15,643 nucleotides of DNA from JBBDXA01 sp040902585. GTDB lineage: Bacteria; Planctomycetota; Phycisphaerae; Phycisphaerales; Phycisphaeraceae. The notes below the pieces were generated by a model. The model made no database searches, was not told where the DNA came from, and saw only the letters and a program-made list of their open reading frames with translations. Below are positions 1-7,404 of the stretch, piece after piece. Numbering within the stretch: the first letter of the stretch is position 1; each line of letters opens with the position of its first letter. The position numbers and the translations under genes were made by a program. The stretch lies in assembly GCA_040902585.1 (NCBI GenBank), contig JBBDXA010000206.1, positions 1 to 15,643 on the forward strand, in the 5' to 3' direction.

Positions 1-972
1 CCAGTGGGGGAAGGGGTTGAAATATTCGAAGGTGAGGTAGCCGCGGTAGCCGGTCGCATCGAGCGCCGCCAGCACCGCGGGCCAGTCGGTGGTGCCATCG
101 AGCAGCAGGCGGAAGGCGTTGAGATTGAACTCGTGCATCTTCTTGCTGTATTCCTTCAGGTGGGTGTTGGCGATGCGTTTGCCGAGCATGGGAATCCAGT
201 GCTCGGGGAAGTGGTACTGCATGATGTTGCCGGTGTCGAAGTGAATCTTGACGCGATCGCTCTTGAAGCTGTCGACGAAGTCGTTGATCTCCTGCGGGCT
301 GTGCAGGAAGCCGTTGGCGAAGATGTTTTCGATGTTGATGGTGACGTTGTGCTTTTCCGCTTCGGGAATGAGGCGGCGCACGCCGGCCTTGGCGCGGGCG
401 TCGGCGACATCGTGCGGGACGGGCGGCTCCTCGGGAATCCAGGGCGCGTAGACCGAGCCGGGCACGCAGAGCAGGTTGGAGGTGTTCAGCAGGCGGGCGG
501 CGCGGATCATCTTCGCGCCCAGTTCGATGCCTTTCTCGCGGCGAGCGGGGTCGTTGTGTGTGAAGGCATAAGGCCAGAAGAGAAACGAGCAGACGCCGCT
601 GATCTCGATGCCGATTTTTTTCGCCATCGCGGCGATGGATCGGATGTCATCATCGCTCGCCTCGGGAGAGAGATCGCCCTCCAGCGCGTAGTTGACCTCG
701 ACGCCGTCGAAGCCCGCGTCCTTGCAGAGTTCGAGGCACTGCTTGAGCGTCATCTTCTGCGGATAGGGCAGGGCCCAGAGGTTGATCGACTTCTTCATGT
801 CGTAGCGTTTGGAAGGTGGGCGCGTCGCCGGCGCTGCTCCTTCTTCCTCAGCGCTCGCAAGCCCCTGCCCCGCCAGAAACGCGCCGCCGAACGCCGCCGT
901 GTACGCCAGCAGTTCGCGCCGGTTCAGAGGTGAGGATGACGACGACGAAGCGCGGTTTGGTGAATCAGACAT
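1..972 (-). CDS. Tat-exported sugar phosphate isomerase/epimerase (xylose-isomerase-like TIM barrel), 3' end cut by window
   Basis: The reading frame is open from ATG at 972 to the window edge (324 codons, no stop), so the C-terminus is missing. The start is fixed by a strong Shine-Dalgarno, AGGAGGT at 978-984, 5 nt upstream. A Ser-rich N-terminus is followed by NRRELL (Arg18-Arg19) and a hydrophobic stretch ending ASA near residue 41, a twin-arginine-like export signal. The body matches the AP-endonuclease-2/xylose-isomerase-like TIM barrel: GVEVNY (near 90-95), NIEN (Glu215), HFDTGN (Asp246), NTHLKEY (His271) and TFEYF (Glu316). These four acidic/His positions fit the metal ligands of D-tagatose/psicose 3-epimerase-type enzymes in order and rough spacing. 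The reaction is probably isomerisation or epimerisation of a keto sugar or derivative; the substrate cannot be read from sequence. Export of such enzymes is common in planctomycetes. Fold confidence is high, substrate unknown. Confidence 0.9.
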   Translation of the reverse strand, partial: MSDSPNRASSSSSSPLNRRELLAYTAAFGGAFLAGQGLASAEEEGAAPATRPPSKRYDMKKSINLWALPYPQKMTLKQCLELCKDAGFDGVEVNYALEGDLSPEASDDDIRSIAAMAKKIGIEISGVCSFLFWPYAFTHNDPARREKGIELGAKMIRAARLLNTSNLLCVPGSVYAPWIPEEPPVPHDVADARAKAGVRRLIPEAEKHNVTINIENIFANGFLHSPQEINDFVDSFKSDRVKIHFDTGNIMQYHFPEHWIPMLGKRIANTHLKEYSKKMHEFNLNAFRLLLDGTTDWPAVLAALDATGYRGYLTFEYFNPFPHW

Positions 973-977
973 GGCAG

Positions 978-984
978 ACCTCCT
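978..984 (-). promoter_or_regulatory. Shine-Dalgarno of the sugar isomerase gene
   Basis: AGGAGGT on the minus strand, 5 nt before ATG at 972. It decides the start and so includes the twin-arginine signal in the protein. Confidence 0.8.
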
Positions 985-1011
985 GAGGCGAAAAGGAAGA
1001 CATCACGTTAC

Positions 1012-1060
1012 CACGCCCAGGGCGTGCGCCAAAGGAACCCCACGCACGGGAGTGCGTGGG
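1012..1060. repeat. Two adjacent palindromic hairpins downstream of a prepilin gene
   Basis: CACGCC-CAG-GGCGTG (6-bp stem, up to 7 bp with a 1-nt loop) lies at 1012-1026. A second hairpin, CCCACGCAC-GGGA-GTGCGTGGG with a perfect 9-bp stem, lies at 1039-1060. They sit between the prepilin-like gene (stop at 1118) and the isomerase gene (start at 972). Neither is followed by a clean T-tract on the minus strand, so a terminator role is possible but weak; a REP-like repeat is the alternative. Confidence 0.5.
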
Positions 1061-1071
1061 CTTTGTGTTTG

Positions 1072-1120
1072 ATTCCTGTCCCCTGTCTCCTGACCCCTGA
1101 CTCCCGTCCCCTCTCCCTCA
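1072..1120. repeat. Imperfect heptanucleotide tandem array (seven 7-bp units)
   Basis: Seven consecutive 7-mers can be read: ATTCCTG, TCCCCTG, TCTCCTG, ACCCCTG, ACTCCCG, TCCCCTC, TCCCTCA. The last unit contains the stop codon of the prepilin-like gene (TCA at 1118-1120, read as TGA on the minus strand). It resembles the short tandemly repeated heptamers described in cyanobacteria in style, not in sequence. Confidence 0.65.
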
Positions 1121-1900
1121 CCGCTTGTCCCAGCCGCCGTAACCGGAGGAGTGCGATGTGAGGGAGACCAGCGCGCCGCTGGGGGCTTTGGCGGTCCAGT
1201 CGAGGGTGGTGGGTCCGAGCGGGCCGTCGGGCTTGAGTCGTTCGGAGTGGCCGTCGAAGGTGATGTAGTTGCCGCCGCCGGCATGCCAGGTGCCGGTGCG
1301 ATCGATGTTGGCGTGACCGGGGTCCACGCAACAGGCGTTGACGTAGTTGGCCGGGTCTTCCTCGACGACGAGCGGTGTCGGCGCGGTGATGATGAGTCCG
1401 GACTGCGAATCTTTCCAGGTGGACTGGTTGGGGATTTTGTAGCGCTGAGCGCCGGTGAAGACGAGCAGCCCGGTGTAATCGAAGAAGCCGTTGCTGCCGA
1501 TGCCGCTCTGGAAAACGCCGGCTGCGAGTGAGGGGCAGCGGTAGAGTTCGCGTGCGGCGTTGGTGCCGCCGACGTATTGGACGATCGCGCCTTCGTAGGC
1601 GACGCCGGCCCAGGCTTCGTTGCCCATCCACGATTGCTTTTCAGGTTCGACACCGGAGAAGGGCGGGGCGTAGACGCCGGGCATGCGCAGTCTGTTGTTG
1701 GTGGAGAAGGCGAGGAAGCCGATGCCGATCTGCCGCTGATTGGATTTGCAGAGGATCTCGCGGGCGGTTTCGCGGGCCTTGTTCAGGTTGGGCAGAAGCA
1801 GCGAGAGGATGATAAGAATGACGGCGATGACGGCGAGCAGTTCCGGCGCGGTGAACGCGGCGCGTCGATGCGATGTCGGTAAGGATGGGCCGGTCGGCAT
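1118..1900 (-). CDS. Prepilin-like protein with N-terminal cleavage/methylation domain (planctomycete H-x9-DG type)
   Basis: From ATG at 1900 the product is 260 residues. A TTG six codons earlier (1918) is an alternative start; ATG is preferred because AGGGT lies a suitable distance upstream. After a short basic leader (HRRAA) comes FTAPELLAVI and a long hydrophobic helix (about residues 16-40), the type IV prepilin/pseudopilin signature: cleavage expected between Ala15 and Phe16, with Glu20 at mature position +5. The C-terminal part has HAGGGNYITFDGH, the exact H-x9-DG spacing of planctomycete DUF1559-like or H-X9-DG proteins. Such proteins are presumed pseudopilins or surface proteins using a type II secretion/type IV pilus system; roles are mostly unproven. 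Oddity: Pro at mature +4, where Ile/Val is usual. It appears monocistronic. Confidence 0.85.
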   Translation of the reverse strand: MPTGPSLPTSHRRAAFTAPELLAVIAVILIILSLLLPNLNKARETAREILCKSNQRQIGIGFLAFSTNNRLRMPGVYAPPFSGVEPEKQSWMGNEAWAGVAYEGAIVQYVGGTNAARELYRCPSLAAGVFQSGIGSNGFFDYTGLLVFTGAQRYKIPNQSTWKDSQSGLIITAPTPLVVEEDPANYVNACCVDPGHANIDRTGTWHAGGGNYITFDGHSERLKPDGPLGPTTLDWTAKAPSGALVSLTSHSSGYGGWDKR

Positions 1901-1952
1901 GAGTGACCCTAGCGGCAAGCGGGGCCGGCGGAATAATCACCGCCTGTAGTAG

Positions 1953-1980
1953 ATAATAGCACGTTCGGGCGTGTAGTCGA
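1953..1980 (-). promoter_or_regulatory. Possible sigma70-type promoter for the prepilin-like gene
   Basis: On the minus strand TCGACT (1975-1980) and TATTAT (1953-1958) are separated by 16 nt, a 4/6 and 5/6 match to TTGACA and TATAAT. It lies about 50 nt upstream of the chosen start. Planctomycete promoters are poorly defined, so this is a weak prediction. Confidence 0.3.
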
Positions 1981-2011
1981 TGGCTCGTCCCTTCACACGA
2001 GGACAAAGGCT

Positions 2012-2029
2012 GGAAAACAGGCGTTTTCC
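2012..2029. terminator. Hairpin downstream of the sulfatase gene, possible terminator
   Basis: GGAAAAC-AGGC-GTTTTCC is a perfect 7-bp stem with a 4-nt loop, 42 nt past the sulfatase stop. A second GC stem, CGCCGG/CCGGCG at 2047-2065, lies between it and the stop. There is no clear T-run on the minus strand, so a terminator role is tentative. Confidence 0.35.
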
Positions 2030-2070
2030 GCAGGAAGCCGGTGCCGCGCCGGTCGCAGGCCGGCGGGGCC

Positions 2071-3414
2071 TCAGGGCCGCTTCGATGGGATGCCCGCGTT
2101 CGTCGCCTTGAGCCACGCCTCCAGTTTCCCGCGCAGGTCGCCCGCCAGGTCAGGTCGGGTGCCTGCAAGATTATTCCGTTCGCTTTCATCTTTCGCCAGG
2201 TCGTACAGCTCCACCGATTCATCGTCGTAACGAAGGATGAGTTTGTGGTTGCCCGCGCGGATCGCCGAGCCGGGGCGGTTGTCCTTGTGAAAGGCGAAGT
2301 GCGGATAGTGAAAGTAGAGAGCGTCGCGCGAGAGCTTGTGGCCGGTGATGAGCGGCTTGAGCGATTGGCCGTCGAGCGTTTCATCCTTCGCGAGTGAAAC
2401 GCCGGCCGCTTCGAGAATGGTGGCGGTCAGGTCCATGCTGATGACGGGCGTCTTCTCGATGGTGCCGGCCTTCGTCACGCCAGGCCAGCGGATGATCAGG
2501 GGCACGCGCAGGCCGCCTTCGTAGAGATAACCCTTGCCCGCGCGAAGGGGGCGGTTGTCCGTCGCGCCCATCCAGCCGCCGTTGTCGCTGGTGAAGATGA
2601 CCAGCGTGTTCTCCGCGAGCTTCAAGCGATCGACTTCATCCAGCACGCGGCCGATCGCGCGGTCGGTCGCTTCGAGCTGTGCGCCGTAGATCGCGTTCTT
2701 GAGCCCCGGGCCTTCCTTGCCTTTGTAATGTTCGATGAGATCAGCGGGCGCTTCGAAGGGAAAGTGCGGGTTGTAGGTCCACAGGCAGATGAACATCGGT
2801 TTGTTCTTGCGTTCGCGCATGAAGGCGATGGTTTCATCGGCAAGGCGATCGGTGAGGTACTCGCCGGTCTTGCGCGGTTCGAGTGTAGGAATGCGATAAG
2901 GATCGAAGTAGGTGGGCGGCCCGCCGAAGCCGCACCCGCCGAGGTTCACATCAAATCCCTGCGCGAGCGGCCAGAATTCTTTCTTGTCACCGAGATGCCA
3001 CTTGCCGAAAAAGCCTGTCGCGTAGCCCGCTTCTCGAAGGCGCTCGGCGAGCGTGATGCGTTCGAGCGGCAGCGTGTTGTCGCTCGCCGGGGGCTGCACC
3101 TTGCGATCCGCGGGCCAGAACTGCTTGCCATCGGGGCCGTGCTGCGTGATGTGCAGCCGAGCGGGCGCGAGGCCGGTCATGATCGAAGCCCGCGTCGGCG
3201 AACAGACCGGCGACGCGGCATACGCATCGGTGAACCGCAGACCTTGTTTGGCGAAGGCATCCAGGCGCGGCGTGCGCAGCGCGTCGTTGCCCTGACAATG
3301 TAAGTCCTTCCAGCCCAGGTCATCGGCCATGATGAGCAGCACGTGCGGCGGCGCGCCCTGCGCCGGCATTGCCACGAGGAGGAGCGAAAACAAGAACAAA
3401 GCGATGAGCCGCAT
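2071..3414 (-). CDS. Secreted formylglycine-dependent sulfatase (arylsulfatase family)
   Basis: The chosen ATG at 3414 gives 447 residues beginning with a signal peptide (MRLIALFLFSLLLVAMPAQG-A). An upstream in-frame GTG at 3471 overlaps the preceding stop but would encode a poor leader across a tandem repeat, so it is rejected. Active-site landmarks are present in order: Asp31-Asp32 (MADDLGW), CSPTR at 71-75 whose Cys71 would be oxidised to formylglycine, Lys138/His140 (GKWHLG), His217 (NPHFP) and Asp277-Asn278 (SDNGG). The set is complete for Ca2+ binding and sulfate-ester hydrolysis, acting in the periplasm or outside. The enzyme needs a formylglycine-generating enzyme, not seen here. The gene lies 53 nt after the DUF6797/propeller gene on the same strand, suggesting an operon for sulfated glycan use. 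Substrate is undetermined. Confidence 0.93.
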   Translation of the reverse strand: MRLIALFLFSLLLVAMPAQGAPPHVLLIMADDLGWKDLHCQGNDALRTPRLDAFAKQGLRFTDAYAASPVCSPTRASIMTGLAPARLHITQHGPDGKQFWPADRKVQPPASDNTLPLERITLAERLREAGYATGFFGKWHLGDKKEFWPLAQGFDVNLGGCGFGGPPTYFDPYRIPTLEPRKTGEYLTDRLADETIAFMRERKNKPMFICLWTYNPHFPFEAPADLIEHYKGKEGPGLKNAIYGAQLEATDRAIGRVLDEVDRLKLAENTLVIFTSDNGGWMGATDNRPLRAGKGYLYEGGLRVPLIIRWPGVTKAGTIEKTPVISMDLTATILEAAGVSLAKDETLDGQSLKPLITGHKLSRDALYFHYPHFAFHKDNRPGSAIRAGNHKLILRYDDESVELYDLAKDESERNNLAGTRPDLAGDLRGKLEAWLKATNAGIPSKRP

Positions 3415-3426
3415 AATCAAATTCCC

Positions 3427-3453
3427 ATCCGGGCCATCCGTGCTATCCGTGGT
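3427..3453. repeat. Three 9-bp tandem units in the intercistronic gap
   Basis: ATCCGGGCC, ATCCGTGCT, ATCCGTGGT run head to tail. They fill half of the gap between the propeller gene stop (3468) and the sulfatase start (3414). The CACGGAT-rich text resembles degenerate repeats I recall from intergenic DNA of planctomycete and verrucomicrobial genomes. Confidence 0.55.
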
Positions 3454-3467
3454 CACTCTTTGTCCGT

Positions 3468-5864
3468 TCACTCCGCCGCCGGTTGCAGGAGTTCCGCGCC
3501 TGATCGCTTCGGGATCACGTGGATCGATCCATACAGATCATCCGTCAACTCAGCGCCTTTGCCTGTCTCCAGATCGTACTTGATGCGCACCTGCATCGAA
3601 GGCTTGAGCGAAGGAATCTCGATCCACACGCGGCGTTTGTCCTTCGAAATGTGGGCCGCCTTCACATCAATCTTGTCGCGCCCCTTGGAGCCATCAGAGA
3701 GTTTGAACTCCGGCGAGCCGTAGTTGCCCGTCCACTTGTAATCCCACTGCTCTACAAGAAAGCTGTCCGCATCCGCGCCGAGTTCAGCATCGATCGCATC
3801 GCTGAACTCCAGCACGATGCCATCGGTCGCGGCGAGGAACTTCACCGGCACGACGAACGGCTTCCCTGTGTAGCGCACACGGTAAAACCCGCCCGGCCGC
3901 GTCTGCTGACTGCTCCAGCCGAACAGGCCGCACGCGTAAAGCTGGCCATCACCTTCGTGAAACCTTCCGCGCATGATGCCGGTGGGAAACTGCACGGGCA
4001 GGCGATGAAACGCGCCCTGGGCATCGACGCGCGGATCGATGCCTTCGACCTTCTCATACATCACATTCTGAATGAAGCCCGTGCCATAAGAGAGCGAGAT
4101 GAGCGAGTTCCGCGGCAGGCCCCACTTATCGCTGCTGACCCACACCTGCTCAGCCGGCGAACGGTCGATGCCTTTGGGCAGCCAGACAATCGGGCGATCG
4201 TAATCCTTCGGCTTCTCGCCCATGTGATAGGAGTACATGTTCCCGCTGAAACTGCCGGCCTTCACCAGGTTGATCCGATTCGCGGGCATCCAGTGGCCTT
4301 CCTGATCGGAGGTGAAAAACTCGCCGTGCGGGCCGACGCCTACGCCGTTGGCGGCGCGGTAGCCGTTGGCGACGATCTCGCTCTTGCTGCCGTCCCTGGA
4401 AACTTTCATCAGCGTGCCGTGCTGCTGCACGAGCGAATCCTTCGCGTGGCGAGCGCTCTTGGCGTAATAGAAGTTGCCATCCTTGTCGGTCTGCAAGTCC
4501 ATCGCGAACTCGTGGAAATGCTCCGTCACCTGGTGGTCATTGTTGAAGCTCTGGTAAAAATCCGTTTCGCCGTCGCCGTTGAGATCGACGAGCTTAGTGA
4601 TCTGATCGCGACAGGAGACGTAGATGTCGCCATCGACAATCTTCACGCCGAGCGGCTGGAACATGCCGGTGGCGATGCGCCGCCATTTCAGTTCGTTCAT
4701 CTTCTCGCCCGGGGCGATGCCTTCGACAATCCAGACATCGCCGGACCAGGTGCAGATCGCAGCCTTGGTGCCGCCTTCGAAAAAGTCGAACCCGCCGAAG
4801 CGCATCCACGACTTATAAGGATTGTCATCGGGCCAGGTGATCATGTCGATCGCGTAGGGCGAATCCTTCTTTGCTTCGCCGAGCGAAGCTTTGGTGATGA
4901 GCGTTTTGTCCCAGCGCGGCGGACCGCCTTGGGTGAGCTTGGAAAGATCAGCCGGTGCCGCAGCTTTGCCGATGCCCGCGGCGAAGGCGGTGAGTTTGTC
5001 CTGCTTGCCGCGCCAGGTGAGGACTTTGATGCGAAAGGGTTTGTCGTGCGGCGCGATTGTCAGGCGACCTGCGCCATTGTGAGTCGCCCAGGTCGCGGAG
5101 GCATCGCCGACGAAGCCGATGCCGATTGATGTGCCTGCGGTTTCGATGGCGATGATCGTGCCTGCCGCCTTGTTGGTGTCAGCGGGTTTGAGGCCTGAAC
5201 TCGTGAGTTGAAACACGCCGGCCTTCGCGCCGGATTCATCGGCAATCTGCACGGTCAAGGCCTTCTTGCTCGGTGCGATGTTGAGCGTGCGCGTGAAGGT
5301 CGCTTCGCCGTTGATGGTTTCCAGTGCGGGTGTTTCGAGTATTTCCACTCCGCCGATGGAGTAGGAAAGCACCACGGTTTCGCCGTGCAGGTACAGGCCG
5401 TTCCATTTCGCCCACTGGTGCGGCATGGGGCCGTAGGGTTTGCTGTCGTTGCCGCGGAAGCGCGGATCCTTGAATGCGTCGTCGCTGGCACCGGCATCAG
5501 GGTTGGCCCAGCCGGGACCGACGGGGTTGGAGTAGAGGATGGCACCGTTCGTTTTGGGATAGGCCCAGTGCTTGCCGTCGTACACCACGCTGGAAAGATT
5601 CAGCCAGCCTTCCCAGCCCGCGGCGTAGCGGAAGGTGTCGATGTCAAAAAGGACCGAAGCGGTGCGCTGAACGTTCAGCGGCACGACCACCGCTTTGTAC
5701 GCGAAGTTGCCTTCCTGCTGGGCGACTTCAACCGTGTCAGCCTTGTAGGGCCCATAGTCCATATCGAGCCAGGCCTTGCCCGACATGGTCGGCGGCGGGG
5801 CGGCGATGGCGACAATCGGAGTCAGAAGCATCAGTAGCGCGAGAAGGCGAGGCGTGCGGTTCAT
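3468..5864 (-). CDS. Exported DUF6797-type protein with C-terminal beta-propeller, no heme domain
   Basis: The start at 5864 has AAAGGTT at 5873-5879, about 8 nt upstream, and a clear signal peptide (residues 1-22, ending AIAA). The product is 798 residues. The N-terminal part (about 25-200) resembles DUF6797: LDMDYGPY, a GPMPHQWAKWNGLYLHGETVVLSYSIGG-like stretch and ILETP. From about 330 to 690 there are repeats typical of a sorbosone-dehydrogenase/PQQ-like beta-propeller (GDVWIVEG, GDIYVSCRDQITKLVD, NGVGVGPHGEFFTSDQEGHW). DLNGDGETD at 427-435 looks like a Ca2+-binding EF-hand/dockerin-type loop. The C-terminus is a beta-rich domain. Many PVC-group relatives carry a fused cytochrome c; no CxxCH is present here. 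It probably oxidises or binds a sugar or glycan outside the cytoplasm, in an operon with the sulfatase. Enzymatic function is unproven. Confidence 0.85.
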   Translation of the reverse strand: MNRTPRLLALLMLLTPIVAIAAPPPTMSGKAWLDMDYGPYKADTVEVAQQEGNFAYKAVVVPLNVQRTASVLFDIDTFRYAAGWEGWLNLSSVVYDGKHWAYPKTNGAILYSNPVGPGWANPDAGASDDAFKDPRFRGNDSKPYGPMPHQWAKWNGLYLHGETVVLSYSIGGVEILETPALETINGEATFTRTLNIAPSKKALTVQIADESGAKAGVFQLTSSGLKPADTNKAAGTIIAIETAGTSIGIGFVGDASATWATHNGAGRLTIAPHDKPFRIKVLTWRGKQDKLTAFAAGIGKAAAPADLSKLTQGGPPRWDKTLITKASLGEAKKDSPYAIDMITWPDDNPYKSWMRFGGFDFFEGGTKAAICTWSGDVWIVEGIAPGEKMNELKWRRIATGMFQPLGVKIVDGDIYVSCRDQITKLVDLNGDGETDFYQSFNNDHQVTEHFHEFAMDLQTDKDGNFYYAKSARHAKDSLVQQHGTLMKVSRDGSKSEIVANGYRAANGVGVGPHGEFFTSDQEGHWMPANRINLVKAGSFSGNMYSYHMGEKPKDYDRPIVWLPKGIDRSPAEQVWVSSDKWGLPRNSLISLSYGTGFIQNVMYEKVEGIDPRVDAQGAFHRLPVQFPTGIMRGRFHEGDGQLYACGLFGWSSQQTRPGGFYRVRYTGKPFVVPVKFLAATDGIVLEFSDAIDAELGADADSFLVEQWDYKWTGNYGSPEFKLSDGSKGRDKIDVKAAHISKDKRRVWIEIPSLKPSMQVRIKYDLETGKGAELTDDLYGSIHVIPKRSGAELLQPAAE

Positions 5865-6000
5865 CGAGTCGTAACCTTTCGGCAGGGTTGCTCATGTTGC
5901 TCGTGCTGTTCACGTGTGCATCGAACGTAACACAATTGAAGGTGCGGGGATTTGGTTTCTGCGCAAAGCAGACCAAGGCGTGTGCGGTGTGCTATGAGAA

Positions 6001-6029
6001 AGTATAACGCCGGGCACCTACGAAACGAC
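6001..6029 (-). promoter_or_regulatory. Possible promoter of the DUF6797-sulfatase operon
   Basis: TATACT on the minus strand (6001-6006) is a 5/6 match to a -10 box. The hexamer 17 nt upstream (GTCGTT, 6024-6029) is a poor -35, which would fit an activator-dependent promoter. The untranslated leader would be about 130 nt. Confidence 0.3.
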
Positions 6030-6046
6030 GTCATTTACCTTCGTTT
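6023..6046. promoter_or_regulatory. Inverted repeat AAACGA-N12-TCGTTT, candidate operator
   Basis: A perfect 6-bp inverted repeat with a 12-nt spacer lies upstream of the DUF6797-sulfatase operon, overlapping the possible -35 region. It lies between the XylR-like regulator gene and that operon. The link to the regulator is inferred from position only. Confidence 0.35.
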
Positions 6047-6072
6047 ATAAGCCACTCGCTCCGCGGGCTGAA

Positions 6073-7263
6073 TCAGGCCCTGGCCGTCCGCCGCTGCAAA
6101 TGCGTGCCGGTCAGCGCGCGGTGCCGGTAGTCGCTGGGCGACATGCCGACTTCGCGGATGAACACTTCGTGCAGGCGGATCGGATCGCCGAAGCCCGATT
6201 CCTCGGCGACCTGCTTCACCAGCAATTCGGTTTCGGCGAGCAGCCGGCGGGCCTTGAGAATGCGCAGCCGGCGGATTTCTCTGGCGACGCTGCGGCCGGC
6301 GGTGTCGAGGAACCGCCGCTCCAGCGTGCGCCGTGACACACAGGCCGCCGCCGCCACGGCATTCACATCGATCTTGTGTCGCGTGTTCTTCTCGATGAAG
6401 CGCATCGCTGCCGCCACCACCGGATCATCGACGGCGAAAAAGTCCGTCGAGTCCCGCGCGATGATGCCCGAGGGCTTCAGATAAATGTGTTGCGTTGTCC
6501 GCTTTCCGCTCAAGAGCCCGTCGAGCATGCTCGCGGCTTTGTAGCCGACCTGCTCGTAGTTCACCTCGACCGAAGAGAGTGAAGGCGGCGGCATGACGCC
6601 GATCATCGGCTCATCCGAAGGCGTGACGATCGCGACATCCTCGGGCACGCGCAGTCCGCGTCGCCGGCAGGCGTTGACCACGTACCGCGCGGTGACGTCG
6701 TTGTAGGCGACGAACACGCCGACGGGCAACGACCAGGAGGCAATCCATTGATCCAGTCGACTCTGAAAGCGCGTCCAGCTCGCGGCGTTGCGATAGTAGG
6801 ATCGAGTCGTGCGGACGCAGTGGCAGGGGCTGTCGTGGACCTGGACGAGAGCGTGAAACGATTCGGTCATGATCTGATGTGCTTCTTCCGCGCGACAACT
6901 GATGCAGGCGAAGTGGCGGTAGCCGCGGTCGCACAGGTGCTCCCCGGCGAGGCGCCCCAGCTCGGCGAAGTCGGGAAACACGCCGGGCAGCTTCGCGCGC
7001 GAAGGGGAGTTGAACCAGACGTTGACCAGCGGCAGGCCCGCCCGCCTGGCGCGCCGCGCCAGGTCATCGTTGGCGCGGGCGATCAGGCCGTCGTAGCGCC
7101 GGCCGTGCGCTGTCCGCGTGCCCAGGCTCGCCTGGATGAACTCGTCCAGCTCGCACTGCCAGTCGGCTTCCTTCGCGTACCGCTGCACACCGGCAAAGAC
7201 CTCCAGGTGCCTTCGGTAGGGCCACATGAGTTCAAGCATGATGCCGATGTGACGCTGCCGCAT
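6073..7263 (-). CDS. XylR-like transcriptional regulator (LacI-type sugar-binding domain plus AraC-type HTH)
   Basis: ATG at 7263 gives 396 residues, the usual size of this family. It starts directly with the binding domain (MRQRHIGIMLELMWPYRRHL). An in-frame extension to 7494 lacks family character and is rejected; GAGGA lies about 12 nt upstream of 7263. Residues 1-275 resemble the periplasmic-binding-protein fold of LacI/XylR proteins: YDGLIAR, LPLVNVW, VFPDF, AYNDVTARYVVNACRRRGLRVPEDVAI and PSLSSVEVNYEQVGYKAASML. Residues about 283-381 form an AraC double HTH: VNAVAAAACVSRRTLERRF is the first helix-turn-helix, VKQVAEESGFGDPIRLHEVF the second, ending GMSPSDYR. It should bind a sugar and switch transcription in the cytoplasm. 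Its stop is 208 nt upstream of the DUF6797-sulfatase operon, its likely but unproven target. Confidence 0.93.
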   Translation of the reverse strand: MRQRHIGIMLELMWPYRRHLEVFAGVQRYAKEADWQCELDEFIQASLGTRTAHGRRYDGLIARANDDLARRARRAGLPLVNVWFNSPSRAKLPGVFPDFAELGRLAGEHLCDRGYRHFACISCRAEEAHQIMTESFHALVQVHDSPCHCVRTTRSYYRNAASWTRFQSRLDQWIASWSLPVGVFVAYNDVTARYVVNACRRRGLRVPEDVAIVTPSDEPMIGVMPPPSLSSVEVNYEQVGYKAASMLDGLLSGKRTTQHIYLKPSGIIARDSTDFFAVDDPVVAAAMRFIEKNTRHKIDVNAVAAAACVSRRTLERRFLDTAGRSVAREIRRLRILKARRLLAETELLVKQVAEESGFGDPIRLHEVFIREVGMSPSDYRHRALTGTHLQRRTARA

Positions 7264-7323
7264 GGGGTTCGGGTTCCTCGCGGATTCGTAGGTGGTTGTC
7301 GCAATTACGCAGTAGCCTGCAGC

Positions 7324-7337
7324 GTATGATATCCTAC
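7324..7337. promoter_or_regulatory. Imperfect palindrome upstream of the XylR-like gene
   Basis: GTATGAT/ATCCTAC pairs at 6 of 7 positions, about 60 nt upstream of the regulator start, in the 205-nt gap to the next gene. It could be an autoregulatory site, but it is short. Confidence 0.2.
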
Positions 7338-7404
7338 TTGTCCATGAGGGGGTGGTTGCACCCTGAAAGCGGGGCTCCGGGGCAGTGTTGCGGCGAGTTG
7401 CAGT

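Noticed and set aside
4..933. A 309-codon plus-strand open frame at the left edge
   Set aside because: It is antisense to the sugar isomerase, whose metal ligands and ribosome site identify the real strand.
1012..1120. Possible CRISPR-like repeat cluster
   Set aside because: The units are 7 bp with no spacers, and the hairpins are single copies. No cas genes are present.
3415..3471. GTG start of the sulfatase overlapping the preceding stop codon
   Set aside because: It would place 19 repeat-encoded residues before a good signal peptide; ATG at 3414 is better.
3519..5129. A 536-codon plus-strand open frame opposite the propeller protein gene
   Set aside because: It is a mirror of GC-biased codons in a strongly supported minus-strand gene; it has no ribosome site, signal or domain.
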